Notes: generated by a model not told the origin, from the sequence alone. A stretch of 64,000 nt of DNA from Candidatus Pyrohabitans jungbluthii (GCA_002010065.2 MTMD02000014.1:68534-132533), one strand, 5' to 3'; positions 37,997-48,127 are shown, numbered from the stretch's first letter. Made by a program: numbers and translations.

Positions 37997-38251
37997 CTAC
38001 TGCTCCTCTATAAGCTCAGACAGAGTGCCACTTGCAACCTCTGCTTTTCTTTCAGCGCTCTCAGGTTTTTGAGCACCCCTTTTGAGGTGTTCTCCACCCT
38101 TCACCCAGATTTTCTTAAGGGCGAAGATCAGCAGGGCAATCAGCAGAACTATGTTTGCAGAGAGAATAAAAATGAATACTTCCAGTGGGATTCCAACATT
38201 AGTAGAGGTCTGAGCAAGCCAGAGATTGAAATCTTCCAGGAGTGAAGCCAT
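37997..38251 (-). CDS. Small single-TM protein
   Basis: VFIFILSANIVLLIALLIFALKKIWV hydrophobic segment. Confidence 0.4.
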   Translation of the reverse strand: MASLLEDFNLWLAQTSTNVGIPLEVFIFILSANIVLLIALLIFALKKIWVKGGEHLKRGAQKPESAERKAEVASGTLSELIEEQ

Positions 38252-38334
38252 GAAAGAGTTTTAGCCTGATTGTGATATATACCTTATCCTTGATTATTCA
38301 GGCGTTAATCTTCATGCTATGCATCGGTGATAGA

Positions 38335-39159
38335 ATGAGGATTAAAGTGCTGATGGAAAATAGTGTGTTGAACCCTATTAGAGCGTGCGGTGAGCATGGG
38401 CTGGCGCTCCTCATAGAAACGCAGGGGAAGCGCTTCCTTTTTGACACAGGGCAGAGCGAGAGGATTGTTGAGAATGCTCTTACGATGAGGGAGGAACTCA
38501 GAGACCTGGATGGGATAATAATCAGTCATGGGCACTATGACCATACCGGCGGGCTTAAAGCTGTTATTGAGGCTGCTGGAGGGGTGGACGTATACGCTCA
38601 CCCCGACATCTTCACACCTAGATACGGAAAAGAGCCCTTCAACAGGTACATTGGCGTGCCCTTCAGGAGGGAAGACCTGGAAAGCATAGGCGCGAGATTC
38701 ATACCCGTGGTTGAGCCGGTGGAAGTTGTTCCCGGGCTGTGGATAAGCGGAGAGGTTCCAAGGAGAACAGACTTTGAGGGTAGGGATAAAAATCTGTATG
38801 TGCTTGAGGGCGATGAGGAGAGAGTCGACCCCTTCAGGGATGACCTGAGCCTCTACGCGACTCTGGCTGAGGGGGTGCTGGTGATACTTGGATGTGCCCA
38901 CGCAGGTGTGGTTAACATCATAGAGCACGCCAAGGAGGTAACAGGGAAGAAGGATGTTTATGGAATACTGGGTGGGACCCACCTCGGGTTAGCGGGTGAG
39001 GAGCAGAGGAGTAAAACCATAGAGTACTTCAAAAACCTCAATCTGAAATTTCTTGCACCAAACCACTGCACCGGCTTGGCAATTATTTCAGAACTCAGGG
39101 CGATGTACGGCGATAAAATGCACTTCGCATCGGTTGGGGCTGAGTTCGAGTTTGAGTGA
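38335..39159 (+). CDS. MBL-fold hydrolase, dihydropterin-synthase-associated type
   Basis: RFLFDTGQS...ISHGHYDHTGGLKA...LGCAHAGVVNII...GGTHL. Confidence 0.85.
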   Translation: MRIKVLMENSVLNPIRACGEHGLALLIETQGKRFLFDTGQSERIVENALTMREELRDLDGIIISHGHYDHTGGLKAVIEAAGGVDVYAHPDIFTPRYGKEPFNRYIGVPFRREDLESIGARFIPVVEPVEVVPGLWISGEVPRRTDFEGRDKNLYVLEGDEERVDPFRDDLSLYATLAEGVLVILGCAHAGVVNIIEHAKEVTGKKDVYGILGGTHLGLAGEEQRSKTIEYFKNLNLKFLAPNHCTGLAIISELRAMYGDKMHFASVGAEFEFE

Positions 39160-39193
39160 GATATCTCCCTACGGCGTGAGATGAGGAATAGGC

Positions 39194-40564
39194 ATGGAAG
39201 ACTCTTCAAACAAAAGAATCGCCTTACTTATTGCCACAATGGGCTCTTTCCTCACACCTTTCATGGTTTCCTCTGTGAACATTGCCCTCCCATTAATTGC
39301 GGAAGAATTTGCAATGGACGCTGTGCTGCTTGGCTGGGTTGCCACCTCATTTCTCTTGGCCGCGGCTATGTTTCTTGTCCCTTTTGGGAGGATAGCAGAC
39401 ATACATGGAAGGAAGAGGATTTTTACCTGTGGAATCTTAATTTATACTTTTTCATCTTTTCTTTGTGCGATTTCGACCTCTTCAGCTCTGCTCATCTCTT
39501 TCCGAATTTTGCAGGGAATAGGGAGTGCGATGATATTTGGTACTGGGGTAGCGATTCTAACCTCAGTGTTTCCTGCCCAAGAAAGGGGTAAAGCCCTAGG
39601 AATAAATGTTGCTTCTGTCTACTTGGGACTTTCTCTTGGACCATTCTTTGGCGGATTTTTAGCGCAGCACTTTGGGTGGAGAAGCATTTTTCTTGTAAAT
39701 GTGCCTTTAGGCTTGCTAATAGCTGCTCTTATTTTCTGGAAATTGAAGGGTGAGTGGGCTGAAGCGAAGGGAGAGAGCTTTGACTTTACGGGTTCTATAA
39801 TCTACAGCTTAACGCTTATAGCGGTAATGTATGGTTTTTCTCTGTTGCCAGCAAGGGCAGGTGCATGGCTGATTTTAATAGGTGCCTTGGGGATTTTTGC
39901 TTTTGTTAAGTGGGAAACTAAGCAGGAGAGTCCTGTTCTGGATATAAATTTCTTCAGAAAAAATAAAGTATTCGCTTTCTCTAACTTAGCGGCGTTGATT
40001 AATTACAGCGCCACATTTGCTGTGAGCTTTCTTCTAAGCCTTTACCTGCAGTATATTAGATCACTCAGCCCGCAAAATGCAGGCTTGGTGCTGGTTTCTC
40101 AGCCCGTTGTTCAGGCAATTTTTTCACCCTTTGCTGGAAGGCTATCAGACAGGATTGAGCCACGAATAGTTGCTTCAATAGGAATGGCGTTTACATTTTT
40201 GGGACTTTTTCTTTTCACTTTTTTAAACGAAAGAACGCCTTTGGAGTTCATTTTGGCCAGCTTAATCCTTCTCGGTTTTGGCTTTGCCCTTTTCTCATCT
40301 CCGAATACAAATGCTGTTATGTCTTCAGTTGAAAATAGATTTTACGGGGTAGCCTCGGGAATACTCGGGACTATGAGACTTATTGGGCAGATGCTAAGCA
40401 TGGGAATTGTTATGCTGATATTCGCATTATATATTGGAAGAGTGGAAATTACACCTGAATATTATCCTGCTTTTCTTAGGAGTGTGAAAATAGCATTCTT
40501 CATTTTCGCATTCCTTTGTTTTGGGGGTATATTTGCATCCCTTGCAAGAGGTAAGGTAAGGTGA
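39194..40564 (+). CDS. MFS transporter, EmrB/QacA-like
   Basis: 12-14 TM pattern; PFGRIADIHGRKRIF; LRILQGIGSAMIFGTGVAIL-type segment. Confidence 0.9.
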   Translation: MEDSSNKRIALLIATMGSFLTPFMVSSVNIALPLIAEEFAMDAVLLGWVATSFLLAAAMFLVPFGRIADIHGRKRIFTCGILIYTFSSFLCAISTSSALLISFRILQGIGSAMIFGTGVAILTSVFPAQERGKALGINVASVYLGLSLGPFFGGFLAQHFGWRSIFLVNVPLGLLIAALIFWKLKGEWAEAKGESFDFTGSIIYSLTLIAVMYGFSLLPARAGAWLILIGALGIFAFVKWETKQESPVLDINFFRKNKVFAFSNLAALINYSATFAVSFLLSLYLQYIRSLSPQNAGLVLVSQPVVQAIFSPFAGRLSDRIEPRIVASIGMAFTFLGLFLFTFLNERTPLEFILASLILLGFGFALFSSPNTNAVMSSVENRFYGVASGILGTMRLIGQMLSMGIVMLIFALYIGRVEITPEYYPAFLRSVKIAFFIFAFLCFGGIFASLARGKVR

Positions 40565-40625
40565 TTAAGCTGCTCGAAACCCTTATATATCCCCCGTTTT
40601 TATAATATCCTAAAGGAGGAATAGT

Positions 40626-41054
40626 ATGGGACTGAAAGACCTTTTTACAAAGTTTCAGGGGAGCACTTCCAGAACTTATACTAACCTTGAAGATTATGTG
40701 GAGATTGAGATTCAGGAGGGTATGCCCGAGGAGAGAGGCAGCGCCGGGAAGTATGTTAAGGTGTGCAAGCTCGGTGGCTTTGCAGACGTAGACATCTCCG
40801 CAAGGGAGCTTAGCAATGGCAATGTGGTTATACTTGACATTAAACCCCTCGCCGAGAGGAGCATGAATGAACTAAAGCATGCGGTGGATGAGATAAAGGA
40901 AATAGTATCGAGCATGGGAGGGGATATCGCTGGGCTCAGTGAGTATCTGCTCATACTAACCCCGCCCTACATGAAGATAGAGAGGAGTACCGAAGCTCGA
41001 GCTACTGACTTCGAAGAAGCCATGGAACGGGTGAGGAAGAGGGTTGCAAAGTAA
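40626..41054 (+). CDS. sepF: SepF-like cell division protein
   Basis: GKYVKVCKLGGFADVDISARELSNGNVVILDIKPLAERSMNELKHAVDEI. Confidence 0.85.
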   Translation: MGLKDLFTKFQGSTSRTYTNLEDYVEIEIQEGMPEERGSAGKYVKVCKLGGFADVDISARELSNGNVVILDIKPLAERSMNELKHAVDEIKEIVSSMGGDIAGLSEYLLILTPPYMKIERSTEARATDFEEAMERVRKRVAK

Positions 41055-41586
41055 TGTAAAGCTGTCTACGCCCTGCCCTGCGTGCGGTAACGAAAAAGCT
41101 ACCCTTGAGTTCTTTCAGTTTAACATACCTTACTTTGGGGAGGTAATGGAAAGCGTTCTTCTGTGCAGGCGCTGCGGCTATCGCCACACCGATGTGATGG
41201 TGCTTGAGCAGAAGGAGCCAGCCAAGTACACCCTGGTTATTGACAGCGCCGAGGACATGTACATTCGAGTTATACGTTCGAGCAGCGCAACTATAGAAGT
41301 GCCGGAGCTTGGAATAGAGGTTACCCCTGGGAGCGAGGCTCAGGGCTTCGTTTCAAACGTGGAGGGCGTGCTTCTGCGTATGGAAGAAGCGGTGCGCACT
41401 GCCCAGAGGTGGGCGGAGAGCGAAGCCGCCAAAAAGCGTGCAAAGGAGCTTTTGAGGGAGATAGCTGAGATTAAGGCAGGGAAGAGGCGGGCTACGCTGA
41501 TAATCTCTGATCCCACAGGCAACAGCGCCATAATATCAGAAAAAGCCAGGAAGGAGGCATTAGGTGAAGATAGCCCGGGCGAGTAA
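41044..41586 (+). CDS. ZPR1-type zinc finger protein
   Basis: CPACGNEKATLEFFQFNIPYFGEVMESVLLCRRCGYRHTDVM; TTG start. Confidence 0.85.
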   Translation: MQSNVKLSTPCPACGNEKATLEFFQFNIPYFGEVMESVLLCRRCGYRHTDVMVLEQKEPAKYTLVIDSAEDMYIRVIRSSSATIEVPELGIEVTPGSEAQGFVSNVEGVLLRMEEAVRTAQRWAESEAAKKRAKELLREIAEIKAGKRRATLIISDPTGNSAIISEKARKEALGEDSPGE

Positions 41587-42058
41587 AGGCGAGAGGGAGG
41601 TCATAAGGCGGGGGGTGGAGAAGTACGGCGCAAGCTTGAAGGAGGTGCTTCATGGCAGGGAGCTTCTCGTTGCAAAAAATGGCAGACGCGTGGTGAGTGT
41701 CGCCTCCCGCAAAGTGCTTGAAACACTGAAAAGGATGAGGCGCGAGCCCTACAGCGCAGGGCTTGCGATAGGAGAAATAAAGAGGGGAGAGTTCAAGCTC
41801 GGCTTGGAAGGCGCTTACCTAATAGCAGGACGGGCAAAGAAGTATGTGAAGGTGAATGAAAAGGGGGAACAGTTAGTTTTATATGGGAGAGATGTCTTTA
41901 TAAACTCGGTAGTTGAGCAGGGCGAGATAGAGAAAGGAGACCCCTGCTTTATACTCAATCTGCGCGGCGAGCCTCTCGCTCTAGGCAGAGTGCGCATGGG
42001 AAATATTTTTGTGGAAAACCTGCAGGACAGAGGCATGTATTTGAGGAAAGGAGAGTAG
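41564..42058 (+). CDS. PUA-domain RNA-binding protein
   Basis: KGDPCFILNLRGEPLALGRV-type PUA; GTG start. Confidence 0.65.
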   Translation: MKIARASKGEREVIRRGVEKYGASLKEVLHGRELLVAKNGRRVVSVASRKVLETLKRMRREPYSAGLAIGEIKRGEFKLGLEGAYLIAGRAKKYVKVNEKGEQLVLYGRDVFINSVVEQGEIEKGDPCFILNLRGEPLALGRVRMGNIFVENLQDRGMYLRKGE

Positions 42059-42062
42059 GGCT

Positions 42063-42833
42063 ATGGTTCTGGAAAAGGGTGATTTTGTAAAGATAAATTA
42101 TACGGGCAGGATAAAGGACGGCGAGGTATTTGACACCACCATTGAGGAGGTTGCCAAGGAGCACGGAATTTACGACCCCAGGGTTAGGTTCAAGGCTCAG
42201 GCTATTGTTATAGGTGCCGGGCACGTAATCCCCGGCCTGGACGAAGCCCTCGTTGGTATGGAAGTTGGAGAGAAGCGCGTGATCGAGGTTCCGCCTGAGA
42301 AGGGCTTCGGGTTGCGGGATCCCAGCAAGGTTAAGGTTGTGCCTCTGCGCGAGTTTAAGAAGCAGGGGTTGAAGCCATACCCCGGGATGCGCATAGAGGC
42401 AGAGGGCAAGGTAGGCAGGGTGCAGAGCGTCTCAGGCGGCCGCGTGCTGGTGGACTTCAACTCTGAGCTAGCCGGCAAGACGCTCGTTTATGAGGTGAAT
42501 GTGGAGGAGAAGATAAACAAGCTGGAGGAGAAGATTCGCCTGCTGCTGGAGAGGCACTTCCCGTACGCTGACCCCAATGAGCACGAGATTCGCTGTGAGG
42601 ACGGCAGGGCGATTATTACTCTGAGCGACGCTGTTAAGCTGCGAAGCGATGCCTTTATCGCCAAACATCTCGTTGCAAAGGAGATATTCGAATACCTGGA
42701 CGGAATAAACGAAGTGGAGTTCCAGGAGATATTCAAGAAGCCGGAGGAGAAAAAAGAGGAGAAGGTTGAAGAGAAGAAGCAGGAGAAAAAGAAGGCAAAG
42801 CCGAAGAGGAGGAGAAGGAAGAAGTCGAGTTAG
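42063..42833 (+). CDS. FKBP/SlyD-type peptidyl-prolyl isomerase with basic C-terminal tail
   Basis: DFVKINYTGRIKDGEVFDTT...VIPGLDEALVGMEVGEKR; KPKRRRRKKSS tail. Confidence 0.92.
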   Translation: MVLEKGDFVKINYTGRIKDGEVFDTTIEEVAKEHGIYDPRVRFKAQAIVIGAGHVIPGLDEALVGMEVGEKRVIEVPPEKGFGLRDPSKVKVVPLREFKKQGLKPYPGMRIEAEGKVGRVQSVSGGRVLVDFNSELAGKTLVYEVNVEEKINKLEEKIRLLLERHFPYADPNEHEIRCEDGRAIITLSDAVKLRSDAFIAKHLVAKEIFEYLDGINEVEFQEIFKKPEEKKEEKVEEKKQEKKKAKPKRRRRKKSS

Positions 42834-43041
42834 GGTTTATGCATTTTGCTTTAAACCTACCTTCTTCTTTTAAAATCCTATAGGATTATATAAGCCATCT
42901 GGAACTTTCTTTCGAGTTGCAACAAAACAACCACATTATTTTCTAAAACTACTCCAAGCACCAATATTTCAGAAATAAAATTGGCAATCTAGCCCTCAAT
43001 ACCATGCGCAATATTTAAATCTCAACGCAAACTAGGACAAC

Positions 43042-44151
43042 CTACTGAAACCTCCTCAAAATATTGTAAAGCGTATCCCTCTGCGCCGCCGGACGCGAGA
43101 TCTGCTTGATCAGCGCGACTATTCTCTCGGGAGGGAGGTAACGCGTTTCATAGCCCGTAGCCTTTACCACATTCTCCTCTATCATCGTACCCCCAAAGTC
43201 GTTGGCGCCGCTGCAGAGCGCAAGCTGCGCCATGCGTTCGCCCTGGGTAAGCCACGAAGCTTGGATGTTTCTGAAGCTTTCGCCCAGCACCAGCCTCGCT
43301 ACAGCCACGACGGTGAGGTAGTCTATCCCCCCTGCCTCATACATGCGCTGCTTCGCTGCAAGTGCGGTGTTGCCCGGTTTAAAACTCCAGGGTATGAAGG
43401 CGGTGAAGCCATGCGTAGCCTCCTGCATCTCTCTCAGGCGCAGAAGATGCCTGGCGCGGTCTTCGTTGCTCTCTCCAAGACCGAAAACCATCGTTGCAGT
43501 CGTGGGAATGCCGAGCTCATGCGCAACCAGCATCACCTCGCGCCACTCCCGCCAGGAGATTTTATTGGGGCTCACTTCACGACGAATGCGGTCGCTGAGA
43601 ATCTCCGCCCCGCCGCCGGGCATGCTCTGCAGTCCAGCTTCTTTTAACCGAGACAGTACCTCGCGTATGCTGAGCCCTTCAACCCTGGCAATGTGCACTA
43701 TCTCGCTGGGCGAGAAGAAATGGCGCTGCACCTGCGGGAAGCGCTCCCTTACGCGTTGAAGCACCTCCTCGTAGTACTCGATGCTCAACTCCGGGTTGAG
43801 TCCGCCCTGGAGCAGCACCTGCGTGGCGCCCAGCTTTACAGCGCGGGCTATCTTCTCAAGAATCTCCTCTACGCTAAGAGTATAAGCCTCGCTGCTCCCA
43901 GGCGCGCGATAGAAGGCGCAGAACTTGCACGCGCTCACGCAAGCGTTGGTGTAGTTTATGTTTGTGTCGATGACGAATGTTACGAGGTCACCCACTTGGC
44001 GGCTACGAAGCTCGTCCGCAGCTAGGGTTATAAGCTTCAGCTCCCTAGACTCGAGAAGCAGGGTAACCTCCTTCAGGCTGAGCTTTTCTCCAGCCAGCGC
44101 CTTTTCCAGCGTCGCTATAACTTCGCTGTCAGCGCTTTCTAAAAGCTTCAT
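43042..44151 (-). CDS. mqnC: Cyclic dehypoxanthine futalosine synthase (MqnC)
   Basis: NYTNACVSACKFCAFYRAPGS radical-SAM motif; operon with mqnA and mqnE. Confidence 0.85.
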   Translation of the reverse strand: MKLLESADSEVIATLEKALAGEKLSLKEVTLLLESRELKLITLAADELRSRQVGDLVTFVIDTNINYTNACVSACKFCAFYRAPGSSEAYTLSVEEILEKIARAVKLGATQVLLQGGLNPELSIEYYEEVLQRVRERFPQVQRHFFSPSEIVHIARVEGLSIREVLSRLKEAGLQSMPGGGAEILSDRIRREVSPNKISWREWREVMLVAHELGIPTTATMVFGLGESNEDRARHLLRLREMQEATHGFTAFIPWSFKPGNTALAAKQRMYEAGGIDYLTVVAVARLVLGESFRNIQASWLTQGERMAQLALCSGANDFGGTMIEENVVKATGYETRYLPPERIVALIKQISRPAAQRDTLYNILRRFQ

Positions 44152-44978
44152 CTCTCTCCTCCCACAAGTCTTATCTCCGGCGGCGAAGGTATTATCCCGT
44201 GCTTTGAAGCAAGCTCAAAGAACCTGCGAAGCCCGCGAAGGTTAGCTTCGCTCAGGCTGTAATCCAAGCAGCGAAGGTGCTCCTCCATTGCTTTAGAAGG
44301 GATGCCCAGCTGGGCAGCGAGCTGGGCAGCAAGCTCTGAAAAGTGCTCATAAGCGTAGCTCCTCGCTTCATTCAGCGTAAGCTTTAGCTTCTCCACCTCT
44401 TCCCTGCGGTGTGCAAAGCTCTTCCTCACCAGCCACAGCGCATAAACCATTGGCAGGCGCGTTAAAGCATGCCACTCCTCGCCCAGGTCGGCGATTACAA
44501 GCTCGCGCCTATGGTACCCCTCTACTATGGCATGATCGCCTATGAGAAGCGCAGCCTCAGCATGGCGAAGCATCTCCTCCAAGCGAGGGCTCTGGTTCTT
44601 TATGAGCCGGGCATTAATCCCACGCTCCCTTAGCAGGATTTCAAGCAGCGCCACGGAGCTTGCGCTTGTGCTTGTGGTTGCGATGCTCTTACCATCTAGC
44701 TCCTCGAGGCATGAGGCTTCTCTTGAAAACACCAGAATGCTGCCCGTTCCAGCAGGCGCGCTTATGGAGAATCCGTCAAGTATGAAAAACTCTCCTGGAT
44801 GGAGGGCATATACTATCGACGACGTAGGTGCAGCGTCAACCTCACCGCGATGCAAAAGCTCGCCAAGCTCAGGCGGGTGTGCCCTGACAAGCTCCACCCC
44901 TGCGGAGTTAACAACGCCGCTACGAATCGCGTGGTATATGAAGTCGGTGTTCTTGAAATGGGTCTCTCCAAGGCGCAA
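44148..44978 (-). CDS. mqnA: Chorismate dehydratase (MqnA)
   Basis: MRLGETHFKNTDFIYHAI...GEVDAAPTSSIVYALHPGEFFILDGFSISA. Confidence 0.85.
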   Translation of the reverse strand: MRLGETHFKNTDFIYHAIRSGVVNSAGVELVRAHPPELGELLHRGEVDAAPTSSIVYALHPGEFFILDGFSISAPAGTGSILVFSREASCLEELDGKSIATTSTSASSVALLEILLRERGINARLIKNQSPRLEEMLRHAEAALLIGDHAIVEGYHRRELVIADLGEEWHALTRLPMVYALWLVRKSFAHRREEVEKLKLTLNEARSYAYEHFSELAAQLAAQLGIPSKAMEEHLRCLDYSLSEANLRGLRRFFELASKHGIIPSPPEIRLVGGER

Positions 44979-46097
44979 TTAATCCCACCTCTGGATTATC
45001 TCGTAATCTGTGGAGCGCTGCGCGGGTATGCGCTTCGCCTCGCGTATCAGCTTGATAAGCTCCTCTTTGGTCGCAAGCTGCGCCGTTTTTGCCCCTGCAG
45101 CATGGGCTACACGCTCCTCCACGACGGTGCCGTCTAAATCGTTGGCGCCGTAGTGCAGCGCCACCTGGGCAAGCTTCTTGCCCAGCATCACCCAGTATGC
45201 GCGGATGTTGCGGATGCTATCGCCCAGAAGCACCCTTGCCACGGCGATGGTGCGCAACACGTCTATGGCAGAGGTGCGCATCAGCTCGGGGTGAGAGCGC
45301 TTCAGCGGGGTGTTCTCCGGGTGGTAAACCAAAGGAATAAAGGACATAAACCCTCGCGTAGTCTTCTGAAGCTCCCGCAGCTTGAGCATGTGGTCTACGC
45401 GCTGGCGCAGGCTTTCCACGTGACCAAAGAGCATGGTTGCGTTGCTCTTTATCCCAAGCTCATGCGCACACCGCATCACCTCTAACCATTCCTTCGCAGA
45501 AGCCTTGTTGGGGCAGAGCTTTTTCCTCAGCTCCTCGTCAAGAATCTCAGCCCCACCGCCTGGCATACTCCTCAAGCCTGCCTCCTTAAGGCGAGAAAGC
45601 ACCTCTCGCACACTCATCCCGAAATTCTTGGAGAAGAAGGCTATCTCTGTGGCGGTAAATGCCTTGAGATGGAGCTGGGGAAAGCGTCGCCTAATCTCGC
45701 GCAGCATTTCCTCGTAGTACTCGAAGGGTAGTTCAGGGTTGTGCGAGCCCACGATGTGAAGCTCGGTAGCGCCTTCGCGAGCCGCTTGCGAAGCTTTCTC
45801 CAGTACCTCCTCGATGCTCAGCGTGTAAGCCTCGTCACTTTCAGGCGTGCGGTAGAAGGCGCAGAAGTCGCACGCGCTTACGCAGGCGTTGGTGTAGTTT
45901 ATCTGACGGTTAACCACAAAGGTTACAATATCGCCCACCTGGCGTCGGCGAAGCTCGTCGGCGAGGGTGCCTAAGAGGAAGAGGTTGTCGCTCTCTATGA
46001 GCGCATACCCATCTTGCCTCGAAAGCTCCTCTCCCGCGAGAGCCTTCTCAGCGATTTCGTAAGCCTCGCTGTCTCTGAGTTCGCGGAGCAGCCTCAT
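44979..46097 (-). CDS. mqnE: Aminofutalosine synthase (MqnE)
   Basis: NYTNACVSACDFCAFYRTPES; HIVGSHNPELPFEYYEEML. Confidence 0.83.
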   Translation of the reverse strand: MRLLRELRDSEAYEIAEKALAGEELSRQDGYALIESDNLFLLGTLADELRRRQVGDIVTFVVNRQINYTNACVSACDFCAFYRTPESDEAYTLSIEEVLEKASQAAREGATELHIVGSHNPELPFEYYEEMLREIRRRFPQLHLKAFTATEIAFFSKNFGMSVREVLSRLKEAGLRSMPGGGAEILDEELRKKLCPNKASAKEWLEVMRCAHELGIKSNATMLFGHVESLRQRVDHMLKLRELQKTTRGFMSFIPLVYHPENTPLKRSHPELMRTSAIDVLRTIAVARVLLGDSIRNIRAYWVMLGKKLAQVALHYGANDLDGTVVEERVAHAAGAKTAQLATKEELIKLIREAKRIPAQRSTDYEIIQRWD

Positions 46098-46127
46098 CCT
46101 GTGCTGGAGAAAAACTTAACGGGCGCA

Positions 46128-46310
46128 TTAAAACTTGCGGCTATCCTTCAGGTTGAGTGCAGCCACCTCAAAGAGAATCGCCCACAGCAGGTACTGAATC
46201 ATGTAGAGCGCAGCTAGGGCATCGTCCACCTCTCTAACAGCGCGGTATATCCCGCCAATTACCGCCAGCACCGCTAACAGGTGCATAGCAAGGGTTACCC
46301 TCTCCTTCAT
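46128..46310 (-). CDS. Small membrane protein
   Basis: Two hydrophobic segments in a 60-aa ORF. Confidence 0.35.
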   Translation of the reverse strand: MKERVTLAMHLLAVLAVIGGIYRAVREVDDALAALYMIQYLLWAILFEVAALNLKDSRKF

Positions 46311-46352
46311 TCTCCCACCGGGTTTACTTTCCCGCGGGAGGTATATAAAACT

Positions 46353-47414
46353 TCACTCTATCTTCTCACTCACCCCTGCCTCTGCGAATGTTGCCATTTC
46401 GTTGAGGATTCTAACCCCTGCTTCTACTAGGCAAATACCAAGCGCTGCACCTGTGCCTTCGCCAAGGCGAAGGTTGAGGTTGAGCAGCGGTTTAAGCCCG
46501 AGGTGTTCCAGCATCACCCTATGCCCAACTTCCTGGGATAGGTGGCTCGCAATCATGTACTGCTTAGCCAGAGGAGCAAGCTCACCAGCGATAAGCGCTC
46601 CTGCGGTGGCTATAAACCCGTCGATTACCACGGCTACGCGGTGCGCCGCTGCTGCTAAAGCCACGCCAGCTATACCAGCGATTTCATACCCACCAACCTT
46701 CGCAAGCACATCTATTGCATCGCTCGGGTCAGGGCGGTTAACTTCTAGGGCGCGCTTAATCACTTCCACCTTGCGCTTCCAGGCTTCGTCGTCTATACCC
46801 GTGCCCCTTCCTGTAACCTCCTCCACGGCTCGGCGGGTGATAGCTGCGCATATTGCCGCGCTGGGCGTGGTGTTGCCAATGCCCATATCTCCCACGCCTG
46901 CGATGTCCACGCCTCGCTTGAACTCCTTCTCAAAAACCTCTATTCCAGCCTCTATAGCTTCGACAGCCTGCTCCCGCGTCATCGCAGGTTCGCGTGCCAT
47001 GTTGCGCGTGCCGTAGGCGACCTTCTTCTTCACCAGTCCCTCCTCAGCCTCTATGTCAGCGGCCACGCCCATGTCGACGACGACAACACGAGCGCCAGCG
47101 TGGCGGGCAAGCACATTTATCGCCGCACCCCCGCGCAGGAAGTTGTACACCATCTGAGGCGTAACCTCCTGCGGATATGCGCTTACGCCTTCCTCAACTA
47201 CGCCGTGGTCGCCAGCCATGGTAAATATAACCTTATTCTCAATCTTTGGTCTGGGGGCGCGCTGTATACCAGCCATCTTTATGCTCAGCTCCTCAAGAAT
47301 GCCCAGACTGCCCTGGGGTTTGGTGAGGTTGTCCTGCCTCTCCTTCGCAAGCTTCATTGCTTCCTCGTCAATGGGCTCAATCTTCTCTATTATCTCATCA
47401 AGCCTGCTCATAAG
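46353..47414 (-). CDS. cobT: Nicotinate-nucleotide-dimethylbenzimidazole phosphoribosyltransferase (CobT)
   Basis: [59 protein letters not shown]. Confidence 0.93.
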   Translation of the reverse strand, partial: LMSRLDEIIEKIEPIDEEAMKLAKERQDNLTKPQGSLGILEELSIKMAGIQRAPRPKIENKVIFTMAGDHGVVEEGVSAYPQEVTPQMVYNFLRGGAAINVLARHAGARVVVVDMGVAADIEAEEGLVKKKVAYGTRNMAREPAMTREQAVEAIEAGIEVFEKEFKRGVDIAGVGDMGIGNTTPSAAICAAITRRAVEEVTGRGTGIDDEAWKRKVEVIKRALEVNRPDPSDAIDVLAKVGGYEIAGIAGVALAAAAHRVAVVIDGFIATAGALIAGELAPLAKQYMIASHLSQEVGHRVMLEHLGLKPLLNLNLRLGEGTGAALGICLVEAGVRILNEMATFAEAGVSEKIE

Positions 47415-47675
47415 CTTAAACCTCACATGTTTTTTGCTTAGATTTTAATAATAGTACGATATTTAAGCATTTCCTAAAATTTTCTTGATTTGCAACGCAA
47501 GCTTTTTTGATAAAACTTCGCCATTCGAAGAAGAGAGGATGATGAGGAAAAGACTCAGTGAGTCCTCACAGCACTGTCCTTATATTAGAAAAGTTTATAG
47601 GAATAAGAATGTACCATAAGACGTAAGATATACCGTTTTGTATCAGACAGCAACCAATAGGGGTGCAGAAAGAAA

Positions 47676-47991
47676 ATGCAGGCAGAGTACAACTTAGAAT
47701 TTACAAAATTATTCGTTAAGCAATTTGAAAAATTAGATCGCGCAAATCAAAAAAGAGTTTATAAAAAAAATCTTGGAATTGAAGAAAGATCCATTCAGAC
47801 ACAGGGCACTTACAGGACCTTTCAAAGGTTGTCATAGGATGCATGTAGGTAAATACAGAGTCATATATTTGCCCAAAAAAGATATAAGAAAAGTATTCCT
47901 CATCGATGTGGACCTCAGATCGAGGGTTTACCAGAAGGATATTAGAAAAATTATAGAGCGAATTTCCGAACAAATTCTTTCTCAGAAATAG
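47676..47991 (+). pseudogene. RelE/ParE-type toxin split by a frameshift at an A8 tract
   Basis: MQAEYNLEFTKLFVKQFEKLDRANQKRVYKK in one frame, then (IL)ELKKDPFRHRALTGPFKGCHRMHVGKYRVIYLPKKDIRKVFLIDVDLRSRVYQ in another; deleting one A from 47763-47770 restores one ORF. Confidence 0.75.
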
Positions 47992-48127
47992 TCTCTCCCG
48001 CCTCCGCCTGCTCAATAGATTTCAGTATCCTCACAGCTGTTTTTACGTCTGAAAGAATCTCCAGTGTTTCTTTCATCGCCTCATACTCTTTCTTCGGGAT
48101 TTCTATCAATTCTTCTTTTGCAGCCAT
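47951..48127 (-). CDS. RelB-like antitoxin, convergent with and overlapping the toxin 3' end
   Basis: MAAKEELIEIPKKEYEAMKETLEILSDVKTAVRILKSIEQAEAGETISEKEFVRKFAL. Confidence 0.65.
   Translation of the reverse strand: MAAKEELIEIPKKEYEAMKETLEILSDVKTAVRILKSIEQAEAGETISEKEFVRKFAL

Noticed and set aside
43042-46097. CofG/CofH (F420 biosynthesis) identity for the two radical SAM proteins
   Set aside because: Flanking MqnA between them and NYTNACVSACxFCAFYR motifs favour MqnC/MqnE; not formally excluded without a tree
47531-47557. GACTCAGTGAGTC palindrome upstream of cobT as a cobalamin riboswitch or terminator
   Set aside because: Short palindrome only; no conserved B12-box-like sequence seen
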